A DNA stretch of 37,296 nucleotides from Rhizaria sp. SCN 62-66 (Eukaryota; Rhizaria, unplaced), in the NCBI GenBank assembly GCA_001724265.1, contig MEDY01000310.1:1-37296 (forward strand). Direction: 5' to 3'. Position numbers and translations under genes: made by a program. This document shows, one piece after another, positions 1 through 9,712 of this stretch. Within the stretch, counting starts at the first letter, position 1. Each line of letters opens with the position of its first letter. Under the pieces are notes generated by a model. It ran no database searches. It was not told the DNA's origin and saw nothing but the letters and a program-made list of their open reading frames with translations.

Positions 1-1
1 G

Positions 2-1272
2 CTGCTGGATGAGGTCCACGTTGCGCCCGCGGACAAGTTCTCCAAGTGCGTGCGCGTGACGCACTCGCGCTGCAAGCTTGGGCTCACGGCCACGCTTGTG
101 CGCGAAGATAGCAAGATCGAGGACTTGTACTTTATGCTGGGTCCGAAGCTCTACGAGGCCAACTGGAAAAACCTCAGCACGCAGGGCTTCATCGCGACGG
201 TGATGTGCCGCGAGGTGTGGTGCCCCATGTCGCCGCTCTTCTTCCGCGAGTACCTTGGTGCCGACACGCACAAGAAGCTGCTGCTAATGACGCTAAACCC
301 GGAGAAGTTGATGGCCATGGAGGTCCTCATGCGCGCGCACGAGCGTCGCGGCGACAAGATCATGATCTTCTGCGAGTCAATCGTTGCGCTGCAGCTGCTG
401 GCAAAACGGTTCAAGCGGCACTTTATTGACGGCACCGTGGCCGACCAGGAGCGCGTTGAGATCTTCCGCGAGTTCTCTTCCAACAATGGGCTCAACACTA
501 TCTTTATCTCCAAGGTCGGTGACAACTCGATCGACCTGCCCGACACCAACGTCATCATCCAGCTCTCCGCGCACTTCGGCTCGCGTAGGCAGGAGGCGCA
601 GCGCTTCTGATGTTTCGCTGTTCTTCAAAATTTGGCATTGTAATGTTCAACAAAGTATCATGTTTGTCCAAGTGTGTGTTGAACTCTCCAGTCTGACATT
701 ATTCACAAATCACATCATCACAGTTTTCTTCTTACTCCATCCCCTTGCTTTCTTGTTTTCTCCTCCGCCTCACAGGCCGCATTTTACGCCCGAAGTCTAA
801 GAAGTCAGGCACAATTGACGCGTACTTTTACTCGCTTATTTCGACCGACACGAGCGAGGTCAAGTACGCGACCAAGCGCCAGCGCTTTCTGGTCGACCAA
901 GGCTACGAGTACGAGGTGATGCTCAAGTCCGAGCTCGACCACTAGGAGCGCGCCGCTATCGTGAAGGAGCCGCTCATCCTCTCGAAGCCTGAAGACCAGC
1001 GCATGCTTTTGCTCGAGATCCGCGAGCATCAGGGCCCCACGGGCGCCTACGACCTGAGCGAGATGGCCGTCTTCGAAGCCACCGCCTCGCGCGGCTTCTA
1101 GTCCCGCCCCAGCGTCGCCGCCCCCACAAGCACAGCCACTCACACCGGTACTGGTGCTGGTGCTGGTGCTGGTACTGGCGCGGACGGCGCAGAGGAGGAG
1201 ACAAGCGAAGCCATGCTGGCCAGTCTCACCGGCGCTCGCGGCGGCGGCGAGCGCATCTTCAGGGAATACTGA
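2..1272 (+). CDS. ERCC3: TFIIH helicase subunit XPB/Ssl2 (ERCC3), 3' part, two in-frame TAG codons
   Basis: XPB is the SF2 translocase of TFIIH, acting in promoter opening and nucleotide excision repair. The window starts inside the gene at motif II (LLDEVH), then KLGLTATLVRED (motif III region), GPKLYEANW, EVWCPMSP, IFISKVGDNSIDLPD (motif V) and SRRQEAQR (motif VI). Exon 1 is 2-607; the last exon starts at about 775 and resumes GRILRPK then KRQRFLVDQGY, exactly the family order. Reading on in frame past TAG at 943-945, the segment LILSKPEDQRMLLLEI resembles the XPB tail (human LAFSTKEEQQQLLQKV). Past TAG at 1099-1101, the end GGERIFREY resembles the family's terminal ...YMEY; the frame closes at TGA 1270-1272. 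The intron is odd: no GT fits the reading frame near 608, where TGA follows TTC directly. The N-terminal part lies outside the window. Gene identity is sure; the tail depends on TAG being sense. Confidence 0.93.
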
Positions 1273-2986
1273 AGGAGTGATTTCGTATTCAAGAGAGTTG
1301 TGGGTTCTGCATCACATATTACAACATACTAGTACTAGTATAATTTTGGAGATATAAGAAGCAGCATGATATATAGCCTATGTGTACATATCTGACTTTG
1401 CTTTAGTCCATGAAAAAATGTAATCTTTAATGCCGAACGTATGTTTGCGAAAGAACATATGTCCAGTTGTTCTATTGTGACTGCGGATCGATTTTGAATG
1501 AGCTATCTAATCATGAGCTATCACAAAATACGTTTCAGAGTTTTAACACTCGAGTGGCCCACCAAAACTTGTTGCGATTAAACCCGCGCGTAAGCGCAAA
1601 AGAGGCTGTAACTCAGCAACGTTATGAATGCCAATCGACTTTGCGAAGTGAAAAACAATATGTATTGAAGTGAAAAATAATTGTTAGTGCAAAGAAGATA
1701 AAGAATGCGAAGAAAATATATGTAGACGCAGTGCATATGTGCAACAGAGATATAGAGAACACAGAAAGATGCTTGAGGCTTAAATGTCAACAACAACACC
1801 AAAAAAAAAAGAGGAGGAAGAGATAAAACTACAAACAGAAACCACATCAAAAAAGATGAGCAGGCAAAAAGAAAACAAACAAAATAAAGAAGTATGCATG
1901 CACACAATCACAGAAACGCATGCACACGTATTGCAGATGAATCAGAAACTGTCGGTGTGGTCGTCGTTGTTTGGTGAGTGTGGATGATGGTGGTACGAGT
2001 ATGTAGCGATGCTGCTTGCGGCGGCCGAGAAAGGCGCACGAAACGTCGTCAGAGGTCGCAGAGCAGCGCGCACAGCGGGGTCGCCGAGGCGGCAAAAGCA
2101 GGAGCAAATACGTATCAATGACAGTGGCAGTCGTTGGAGCAGGCGTAGTGTAGCCAATAAGAGATTAGTGAGAAGAAAACGCGCGACGTAGACATTATCT
2201 CAAGCTGCAAAGCTGTCATGGAATGACCAAGTGCGTGATGTCATGTAAGGTGACGGAGTTGGAGCAGGTGTGCAAAGGTGTAGGTACAGAAATGCAGTCC
2301 TAATATCAAATGCATGCATCTGCTAAAAAAATGAGAGTTGTTGTGGTGATTGTTCAGAGTGTAAAGCGATAGCATTGTCAATGAGAGATTTTTTGTAGAT
2401 GTTAGTGTGGAATGTTGCTGCTCATGTGTTGTTGAAGCCAAACGATCCGCGGAGGTTATGCTACGTTCGTTGACACACAAACACGATTCTGGCCGCCACT
2501 CAGGCAGGCTTCTTGCTTTCTGTCTGGCTGCCGGCCTGCTGTGTGTTGCGACATGTACTGCTGCGGAAAGCAGTGTCACGACATGAGGCGCGGATCACAA
2601 GAAACAAGAACAAAAAAAAAGGTGTGCGGTCGATAGACGGGCGAGACAGGACAGGTCAAAACTAAATGGAACCAAACAAGGAAAGCAAAATGGGAAAAGT
2701 AAAAAGGAAACACAAAGCAAAAACAAAAGACGAAAGAAAAAAAGGACGTGGTGCGACATAAATAAAGGAGAAGCACACGCACGGACAAGGTTTTCTATCG
2801 TTGTCGTCGTTGTTGTTGAATGATGATTGATGAGTCGGTTTGTTGGGGAGGAAAGGGGAAGAGGCGCGCCGTGGGGCCCGCCAGCAAGACTAGTCTGAGT
2901 CTTCGCTGTAGTATTCATGGACATCAACAGAAACAGAAACAGGAACAAGGACGTTCAATGCATTCTCAACATGACGCGCTAAAGAC
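1273..2986. other. Intergenic, no gene seen
   Basis: AT-rich spacer between the convergent 3' ends of XPB and NTAQ1. It has A-rich runs (for example 1800-1890 and 2610-2760) and many short AT-rich reading frames without the GC-rich codon usage of the real exons. I see no protein family, tRNA or repeat array here. Confidence 0.7.
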
Positions 2987-4634
2987 TCAGCCGCAGTGGA
3001 AGATCGCAAAGAGACAGCGCCAGTCGACGGTGGTGCCGTAGGGCTCCGCAGCGGCGGCCAGCACGGCTGCCAGACTGCTCTCGGCCTCGGCCCCGGCCTC
3101 GGCTCCGGCCTCGGCCGCCGCGGCATCGGCAGCGGTGTCCACCGAGGCCGGCGTCAACGACGCAGGGCTCGCAGTCGCGGTGCTCACAAACGCACTGTCG
3201 CTGCCGAGCCCGCCCTCGCGCTGCCGGCCGCCGGTGCCCGCAGCCATGTGGCTGTGGCTGTGGCTGTTGTAGTCGGGTTCCGTGGTGGAGGCGCCCGGCG
3301 AGTTGCCCGCGCTGGACGCAGCAGCGTCGGCGCTGACATCAGTGTCCGCGTCCACAGCAGCCTCGCCCTTGCCATCCACAGCACTAGGACCGTGGCCGTG
3401 ACCGTGGGCGTGGCTTGGGACAACGTCAGCGGCGGCATCGTCGCCGTCGCCAAAGTAGCGTGGCCCGCGCCCGGCGTCGATTACCACGCCCACAGCAGCG
3501 GCACCGGCACCGGCACCGGCGCCGGCAGCATTCGGACTGGCAGCACCGGCACTGCCAATTGCACCGTCGGCACGGACGCAGGTGCCGTTACTCATGCTGC
3601 CTGCGGTAGCGCCGGCGCTGATGGCCCCGGTGTTCGCAGCGGTGGCGGCGGCGGCGAGCTTGAGCTTGAAGCGCGTGTGCGCGAGGTCCACGAAGCAGTC
3701 GAGGTTGTGTGCGCTGCGCGGAGTTGCGATCGGGGGCGTCGCCGGCGGCGGCTTCGAGTAGCGGCCCGCGGCGTCGCGCATGTGCCGCCGGTCCGACGCA
3801 AAGCAGTCCAGCATAGCGCGCGCCGTGAGCAGGCGGAATGAGGCCAGGTAGACCGAGCCGGCTGTGACGTCGGGGCGCGCGGAGCAAGGGAAGTAGTCGC
3901 GCGCGCGGCAGGGAAACGGCAGCACCGAGTCGAAGTCGAAGACGAAGGGCTCGCCCGTCGCGGCGCAGCGCTGGACGAAGACGACGTGGTAGTCCCAGCA
4001 CACGGCGCTCTGTGGCGGGTTGGCCAGCGCCTGAAGGAACCACGCGACGGTGTTGGCCTTGTTGGAGACGAAGACGGCGAAGCAGTCGCGGTCGACGTCG
4101 AAGCCCTGCGCCGCGGCCCGCGCGCATAGCTGCCACACGTTCTCCTCGCTGAGCAGAGCGCAAAGCAAGACGTGGCGTGCGTGGGGGGTTAAAAGAGAGA
4201 GAGCATGGTGGGCGTGCAGAGACGTTGGTGAGCATCGAGCGTGTGTGTTGTCATGAAGATTGCGGAACAACCGGATAGGAAGCAACGAAACGAAGGCGAA
4301 GTCAAGATGGGGGATGGTGAGCTCAGGGCAAATGCGGAGGATAGACTGCTGTTTTCAGCGTCGCTAAAATGTAGGCTCGTCTGCTCGAGCTGCGCCGCGC
4401 GTCATAGCAACTTCGCGTCACAACATCGTCGCGTCATAGCAGCGTCGCGCTGCGCAGCGTGGCCCGTGGCGCGTGAGCCGCAGGCACGGGGGTGCGGCGC
4501 GCACGGTGGGGGAGCCGATCGACGCAGTGTGGCACAGCGGGGGAGGAGTGGGAGACGTACCAGTAGTGACTCGTGTATGAGAGAGCGTTGCGTGACTCGA
4601 AGCGGAGCAAGCCCGTGGGTGGTGGGGAAGCCAT
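2987..4634 (-). CDS. NTAQ1: Protein N-terminal glutamine amidohydrolase (NTAQ1/WDYHV1)
   Basis: NTAQ1 deamidates N-terminal Gln to Glu, feeding the Arg/N-degron pathway. Exon 1 is 4634-4561 (MASPPPTGLL... ending SYTSHY + TG), exon 2 is 4148-2987; total 411 aa. The intron (GTACGT...CTCAG) splits the catalytic Cys codon TG|C, giving YTSHYCEENVW, which matches human YSSCYCEEN with Cys28. The other family hallmarks follow: CFAVFVSN, WDYHVVF (catalytic His), FDFDSVLPFPC (catalytic Asp), FASDRRHM and PPPATPPI. A region of roughly 170-180 residues of Gly/Ala/Ser-rich sequence is inserted after the AHNLDCFVDL segment, before a final PYGTTVDWRCLF that fits the usual C-terminal strand. This explains the length, about twice the human protein (205 aa). 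The stop is TGA. The start is the first ATG of exon 1; an upstream exon is possible (see the GC-rich island at 5059-5102). Confidence 0.92.
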
Positions 4635-5405
4635 AGCCCTCGTCACTGATGATGGGAGAGAGTCGTTTTGGGGGGGCTGCTTCGGTGAAAGACAGTCGAA
4701 GTAGGATGAAATAGTTAGTGAAAAATAGTAACAAAGTGTTGCATTAACAATGCAAACAAAATAATGCGTGTTGCAGGCGATGTAGCCTGCACCACAGCGT
4801 CGCAAATGCAAAAGTGTGGTCGCAGACAAAAACATGAGCGAAGTTCAGTCATGAAACAAGTGCTCTTTTGAGGGTTATACATCCCCGCAGGTAAATAATT
4901 TTTTGAAAACTAAATTAAATCAATAATTCATTGTGTAAGATGATGTCACAATTCAGAGCGATTGAATAATTATCGCGTGGCAGCACCTACGAAACGAACG
5001 TGATGACATCAATTGCATCGCACGTAAGAATCAAGAATGTGCAGTTTGTTAGTCTCACCAGGCACGGTCACCGACGCGACCTCCACGTCGGGCTCGGGTG
5101 GGCTAGGTTTTGATCTATGGACGCATTCGTAGCCATCAGAAGAGTTCAAATTTGCACGTATGCGAAAGAATTGCGACGCAAATATCTTGTTATTTTGTCG
5201 GTATCCCGAAAGTCATGCGGGAATATCTATCTTAGCTGATCAATACTTAAAACGCCCTTTGAAGGTCTCAGTGTCGCTCCTCTTCCCCTGCATTCAGACT
5301 CACCAAAGTCATTTGCTGCGTCTTTTCTCCCCAGGTTTCGCGTTTCCCAAGACCCCAGCTACACAGAGACTACGCTCTAAGAGCTACCCCAAGTAGGCTC
5401 CCCCC
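4635..5405. other. Spacer between divergent NTAQ1 and cytochrome b5 genes
   Basis: AT-rich region that should hold the promoters of both divergent genes. No TATA box or other element stands out. It contains one isolated GC-rich island at 5059-5102, listed separately. No other coding signal is seen. Confidence 0.6.
5059..5102 (-). other. GC-rich 44-nt island, possible upstream exon of NTAQ1
   Basis: On the minus strand this 44-nt block is bordered by CCTAG on its 5' side and GTGAGAC on its 3' side, like an internal exon. One frame gives codons with the G/C third positions of real exons here (PPEPDVEVASVTVP, then G). It would join in phase 1 to an acceptor (CATCATCAG) just before the NTAQ1 ATG, reading VTRAMASPPP. 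The open frame runs a little further upstream but without an ATG. It could equally be a 5'UTR exon, an exon on the plus strand (it also has AG before and GT after it in that direction), or chance. Confidence 0.3.
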
Positions 5406-6521
5406 ATGGGCTGTGACCAATCCACTGAGGCGGGCCAGCGTTGGCGCCGCACCTACGTACGCTCCGCTCTTCTGTCCGCGCTCCCGCTCCGCCAACATGC
5501 GCCGTCTTGACAGCCTTTGTGTATGTTACTGCTTATTTCTTGAGGCATATGCTCATTCTACTCTTGTTTTGCTTCCCCTTCGTTTTTCTCTCTTGCGTCT
5601 TTGAATGTGATTCGCCTTCTGCTTCCTCGTTCGCTTCCCTTTTCAATTCTCTGCGCGCTCGCTTAGGCCATGGACTTCAACGCCGAGGGTCCGACACGCA
5701 CGTTTGACTACAACACGGGCACGACCAAGGGCGAGGGTGAAAAGTCAAAGTCCGGCAGCCGCGACATCACATTGGCCGGCATGGCCGCGCTGAGTGACAG
5801 CACCGGCAGCGGCGGAGGCGGCGGTAACGGCGGCGGCGGCGATGGCGGCGGCGGCAACGATGGTGGCGCCGCGACCATCCACACGGGCAACGACGACGAC
5901 GACGGCGGCGGCGGCCGCAAGCGGCGCAAGCGCGACGAGAAGTACAACAGCTCGTCGAACGTGTTCAAGAGCGACGCCAGCTTCTCTAAGGGCTCGCTGT
6001 GGAACGAGAAGGGCAAGCAGCTTGTCACAGACGACGAGCTGAAGAAGCTTAAGGTGTACCGCATGAGCGAGGTGAACCAGCACAACACGGACCACGACGC
6101 GTGGATCGTGATCAACAACGTCATCTACGACATCTCGACCTACCTGCCCACGCACCCCGGCGGCGCTGCCCTCATCACCGGCCTCTGCGGCCGCGACGGC
6201 ACGCAGGCCTTCTACCGCTCGCACTCGAACATCGTTAAGGCCGAGGAGGTGCTCAAGAAGTCGCCGCTGTGCAAGCGCGTGGGCCGCATCTTCGCGCTCG
6301 AGCACGGCGGCGGCGGCAGCAACTCGGGCTCCGTGCGCGGCAGCTTCTCAGACGTGGGCTCCATCGCCTCGATGGCCACCGGCGGCGGCGGCGCCACCCC
6401 CGGCGGCTCCAACACCGGCGGCGGCACCGACGGCAAGAAGAGCCGCAGCAGCAGGCGTGACCGCGACGGCGACCGCAAGTCGAGCCGCAAGTCCCGCCGC
6501 CGCGGGTCAGGCTCCGACTGA
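5406..6521 (+). CDS. Cytochrome b5-domain protein with predicted myristoyl/palmitoyl N-terminus
   Basis: Exon 1 is 5406-5456, intron 5457-5666 (GTACGC...GCTTAG), exon 2 is 5667-6521; 301 aa. Exon 1 encodes MGCDQSTEAGQRWRRTY, with Gly2, Cys3 and Ser6: the classic MGxxxS/T N-myristoylation context with a palmitoylatable Cys. Without it, translation could start at the ATG at 5670. After a Gly-rich stretch and a basic KRRKR patch comes one cytochrome b5 fold (about residues 140-215): YRMSEVNQHN, DAWIVINNVIYDIS, then heme ligands in LPTHPGGAAL and FYRSHS. The C-terminus is Gly-rich, then very basic and Ser/Arg-rich. No transmembrane helix is seen, so membrane attachment, if any, would be by lipid. 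The electron-transfer partner cannot be told. The stop is TGA. Confidence 0.85.
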
Positions 6522-7668
6522 GCTCCTGCTCTGTGACATCAGCAGCCCCCAATCAGCCCCGACTGAGCGCAGACGGAGTCTCAACTGGGCGTGGGTGCAA
6601 CTAAGCAACAATAGAGCAGAGCAGATGGCTGCAGAGCATGTGAGCCTCGATACAGCGCAATACAGAGTCCTGTCGTGGATGTGAGTGCCGCGCTGGACCA
6701 ACGGCGACACTGTGCGTTCCTTACTCTGGCTCTGGCTCTGGCTTTGCTCTGTGTTTGTGTGCTTGCTATTTCTGTCATGGAAAGCGGCGGTTCTCAAGTC
6801 CAGGCCAGGCGTGTCTGCGCCCTCTGCGTTGCTTCGGTGCCAAACATGCGGCCGACTGGCTTGCGTTAACAGTAACTTTATTTTTGTAACCCTTGTTCCC
6901 TTGTCAACTATTTCATTGTTCTGTTTATTGTTTGCTTCTTTTTGTTTTTCTTGTGACCCCCTTTTTGATCTGTTTAGTTGTCTTGTTCTAGCTCTGCCTC
7001 TGCCTCTGCCTCTCCTGCCTTGCGTTGTCTGTGTGTCTACTTGTTTGCCACGGCTGTCCTCACAAACTACCCTATCCTACTCACCGAAGCATACCGCTTT
7101 ACTCACCGGTTACTTGTCAATAACAACTCGGCGATATCAATCGCCAACGCAACAACACTAGCCCCGTACCACAGTGACTCTGGCTCTTTCGGTGACTGCA
7201 TGAAAGATTGCTGAGTTATTCACTCGCATGTCTGAGCGCTTTAGACGGTATGATCTAGACTGTTTTTGAGTTGCTCCTGCTGTTAAAATTGGTTGAGTAT
7301 CAGTGATAACCTTAGCTAAAACGTTAAATAGGTCAAAACAACAACATCGATGCTGGTGTTCATAATATAACTGCTTCAACACAAAACGACCTTCGTCCTG
7401 TGTGAAATGCCGTTTCTCACACCACACAACGTCTATCGTCTTTTAGAATACAGTGGAGTTATTTTCGCTCAGAAAAGTATTCAAATTGCCTAAACATTGT
7501 ATTACCGTCCTCGTTACAATTTGAACGACCAGTATAAATAGGTAAACAATCACACTTTCATCAACAACATGCCTTGACTGACCCTCACATTATTCGCTCA
7601 CAGTCGCGCAATCGCACCCTGGCTGTGGCACTGGCACTGGCACCTGCGCTCTCCAGCGCCCCGTGCCC
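6522..7668. other. Intergenic, no gene seen
   Basis: Spacer between the convergent ends of the cytochrome b5 gene and the imidazolonepropionase gene. It is pyrimidine-rich on the plus strand (6890-7060, CTCTGCCTCTGCC-type simple sequence). Long hydrophobic frames here come from T-rich composition and lack exon-like codon use. Confidence 0.65.
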
Positions 7669-9228
7669 TCAGTACCACTGCTTGCGCTGGGTCTCGCGCT
7701 GAGGCGGGAGGGCGTCGACGCGCTCGCCGCCCTTGAAGACGGCGGCGACGGGCGAGGCGCCCATCTGGTACACGACGTGTTCCCACTGCTCCGTGCCCAG
7801 CACCACAAAGTCGCCGCGCTTGCCGGGCGCAAGCGAGCCGTGAGAGCCGGCCTTGCCGAGCGCGTAGGCGGCGTTGAGCGTGGCGGCGACGAGCGCCTCG
7901 CCGCAAGTCATGTGCATGAGCACGCAGGCCATGTTCATCACCAGCGGCAGCGCGATGCAGTACGCGTTCGGGTTGAAGTCGCTGCCCAGCGCAACGGGCA
8001 CGCCCGCCGTGATCATCGCGCGCGCGGGGGGCGGGTGCAGGCGCAGTACGTAGGCCGTGGTGGGCAACAGCACGGCCGCGACCTTGGCCGCGGCCATGGC
8101 GGCGATGCCCGCGTCCGTCACGCACTCCAGGTGCGACACGGCGCGTGCGCCCACGGCCGCCGCCATCTCGGCCGAGTGCGTCACCGAGAGCTCGTCGCCG
8201 TGGAAGTTCGCCTGCAGGCCCAGCGCGCGGCCCGCCTCGAGGATGCGGCGCGCCTAGACAGAGCGAGAGAAAAGAAAGAGAAAAAAGGAATGATAAAGTT
8301 CATGCATGAGTGAATTTTTGACAATACAAAAATAAAATGACACGAAACAGCTAAAATCGTATTGCTGTTAAGCTATAGCTTGATAGCGTCTGATATGTGT
8401 AGACATATCTATGGCCCGTACCTGGTCGACGTTGAAGACGCCCGACTCGCAGAAGACGTCGATCTGCTCGGGGTCAATCTCGCCGGCCGCGGCAGCCGCG
8501 GCGAGGCGCGGGAGCTGCACGCTGACCACGTCCTCAGTCGCCGCCTCAGCCGTGGAGCCCTTGGGGACGGAGTGCGCGCCGCAATAGTTGGCCACCAGCT
8601 CGATGGGCTGCAGCGCCTTGGCGCGCTTGATCACGCGTAGCATCTTGAGCTCCGCCTCGGCCTCCAGCCCGTAGCCACTCTTGGCCTCGAGCAGCGTCGT
8701 CCCGGCGGCCAGCGCGCGCGCGAGGCGGCCCAGCAGCGCGTCGAGCAGCTCGTCCTCCGAGGCGGCGCGCGTGTGGGCCACTGTGAAGCCGATGCCGCCG
8801 CCCATGGCGTGGATGTCCATGTACTTGGCGCCCGCAAGCTTAAGGCGGAACTCACCGACGCGGTCGCCCGCCCAGACGGGGTGGGTGTGCGCGTCGACGA
8901 GCCCCGGGATGACGGACTGGCCGGGGAACGCGTGGTCGTGCTCGGGTGCGAAGGGGAACTTGGCCAGCTCGGCCGGCAGCTCGGCCGCGGGGCCCGCGTA
9001 CAGGATCGAGCCGCGGTCGCCAATAATCAGCGCGCCGTCGGACACGCAGTCGACGTCGTCCTGCGCCGTGCCCGTCTTGAACTCGACGGCGCGGTCGCGG
9101 GAGATGCACACGAGGCGCGAGGCAGTCACGCGCACGCGAGGCTGCTCGGGCTGCTCCGACTGCGCGGGCTTGGTCTGCGCCGCCGAGGGGCAGCAGGCGG
9201 GGGTGCCGGCGTGAGGCGCGCACGACAT
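7669..9228 (-). CDS. AMDHD1: Imidazolonepropionase (HutI/AMDHD1)
   Basis: This amidohydrolase opens the imidazolone ring of 4-imidazolone-5-propionate to N-formimino-L-glutamate, the third step of histidine degradation. Exon 1 is 9228-8422, exon 2 is 8253-7669; donor GTACGG, acceptor TCTAG, phase 0; 463 aa against 426 in human AMDHD1. Family motifs in order: GLVDAHTHPVWAGDR (metal-binding HxH), GGGIGFTV, LLEAKSGYGL, VFCESGVF, NFHGDEL, AVSHLE, LLPTTAYVLRL, VALGSDFNPNAY (metal-binding Asp) and AAYALGK. The catalytic residues appear intact. I chose the ATG at 9228 (MSCAPHAG); an in-frame ATG at 9306 would add pyrimidine-rich leader sequence that looks untranslated. The stop is TGA. No other histidine-pathway gene is nearby. 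It faces WDR12 across a 484-bp divergent spacer. Confidence 0.95.
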
Positions 9229-9712
9229 CAGAGTGGCAGGGCTATGGAAGTGCGGGAAGGTGGGCAGCGACGGGGTGATATAGGGAGAGTGAGGGGCAAA
9301 CGTCATCAGCAAGATCCAAGCATTTCGAGAACTTGACGCGCATGGAAGATCGACGACTGTGGAATGGTTAAAACAAATACAAACTTAAAACATTGTAAAA
9401 AGATCCAGAAATAACTGAAAAACGCAACTGACGACAATACAGCCGCCATGTCTGCGTTTGTTTAACCCTTGGACTCGACCATCATTGTGATCGTCTGGGC
9501 TCGGTCGGTCCAGTCGATCACAGGCCTAGGACCGTGGGGTACAGCGAAGCTCTCGACGCAGTCTTCGCACATTGCGAAATTCGTCTTGGTTTATCGTTTA
9601 GTGTTTCTTTCGTTTGCATTTCGGAATTTTACGCTCTCTTTTTTACGTGCTCATTTAATACTTTCCCGCGTCGCGTCTATATTACCTTTTGTATTCCGCC
9701 TTGCAGAGACGC
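9229..9712. promoter_or_regulatory. Divergent spacer between imidazolonepropionase and WDR12
   Basis: Holds the 5' ends of both genes. The pyrimidine-rich stretch ending TTGCAG at about 9706, just before the WDR12 ATG, looks like a 3' splice site, so WDR12 may have a 5'UTR intron. No specific promoter element is recognised. Confidence 0.4.

Noticed and set aside
943-1101. XPB as a pseudogene with premature stops
   Set aside because: All interruptions in the tail are TAG only, the sequence after each still resembles the family tail, and the codon bias is kept; decay would give mixed stops and frameshifts. The odd intron at 608 keeps this from being fully excluded.
6685-7161. 158-residue hydrophobic frame that could pass for a membrane protein
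   Set aside because: It lacks an ATG at its start, follows a CTCTGCCT-type pyrimidine tract, and its codon use is unlike the real exons.
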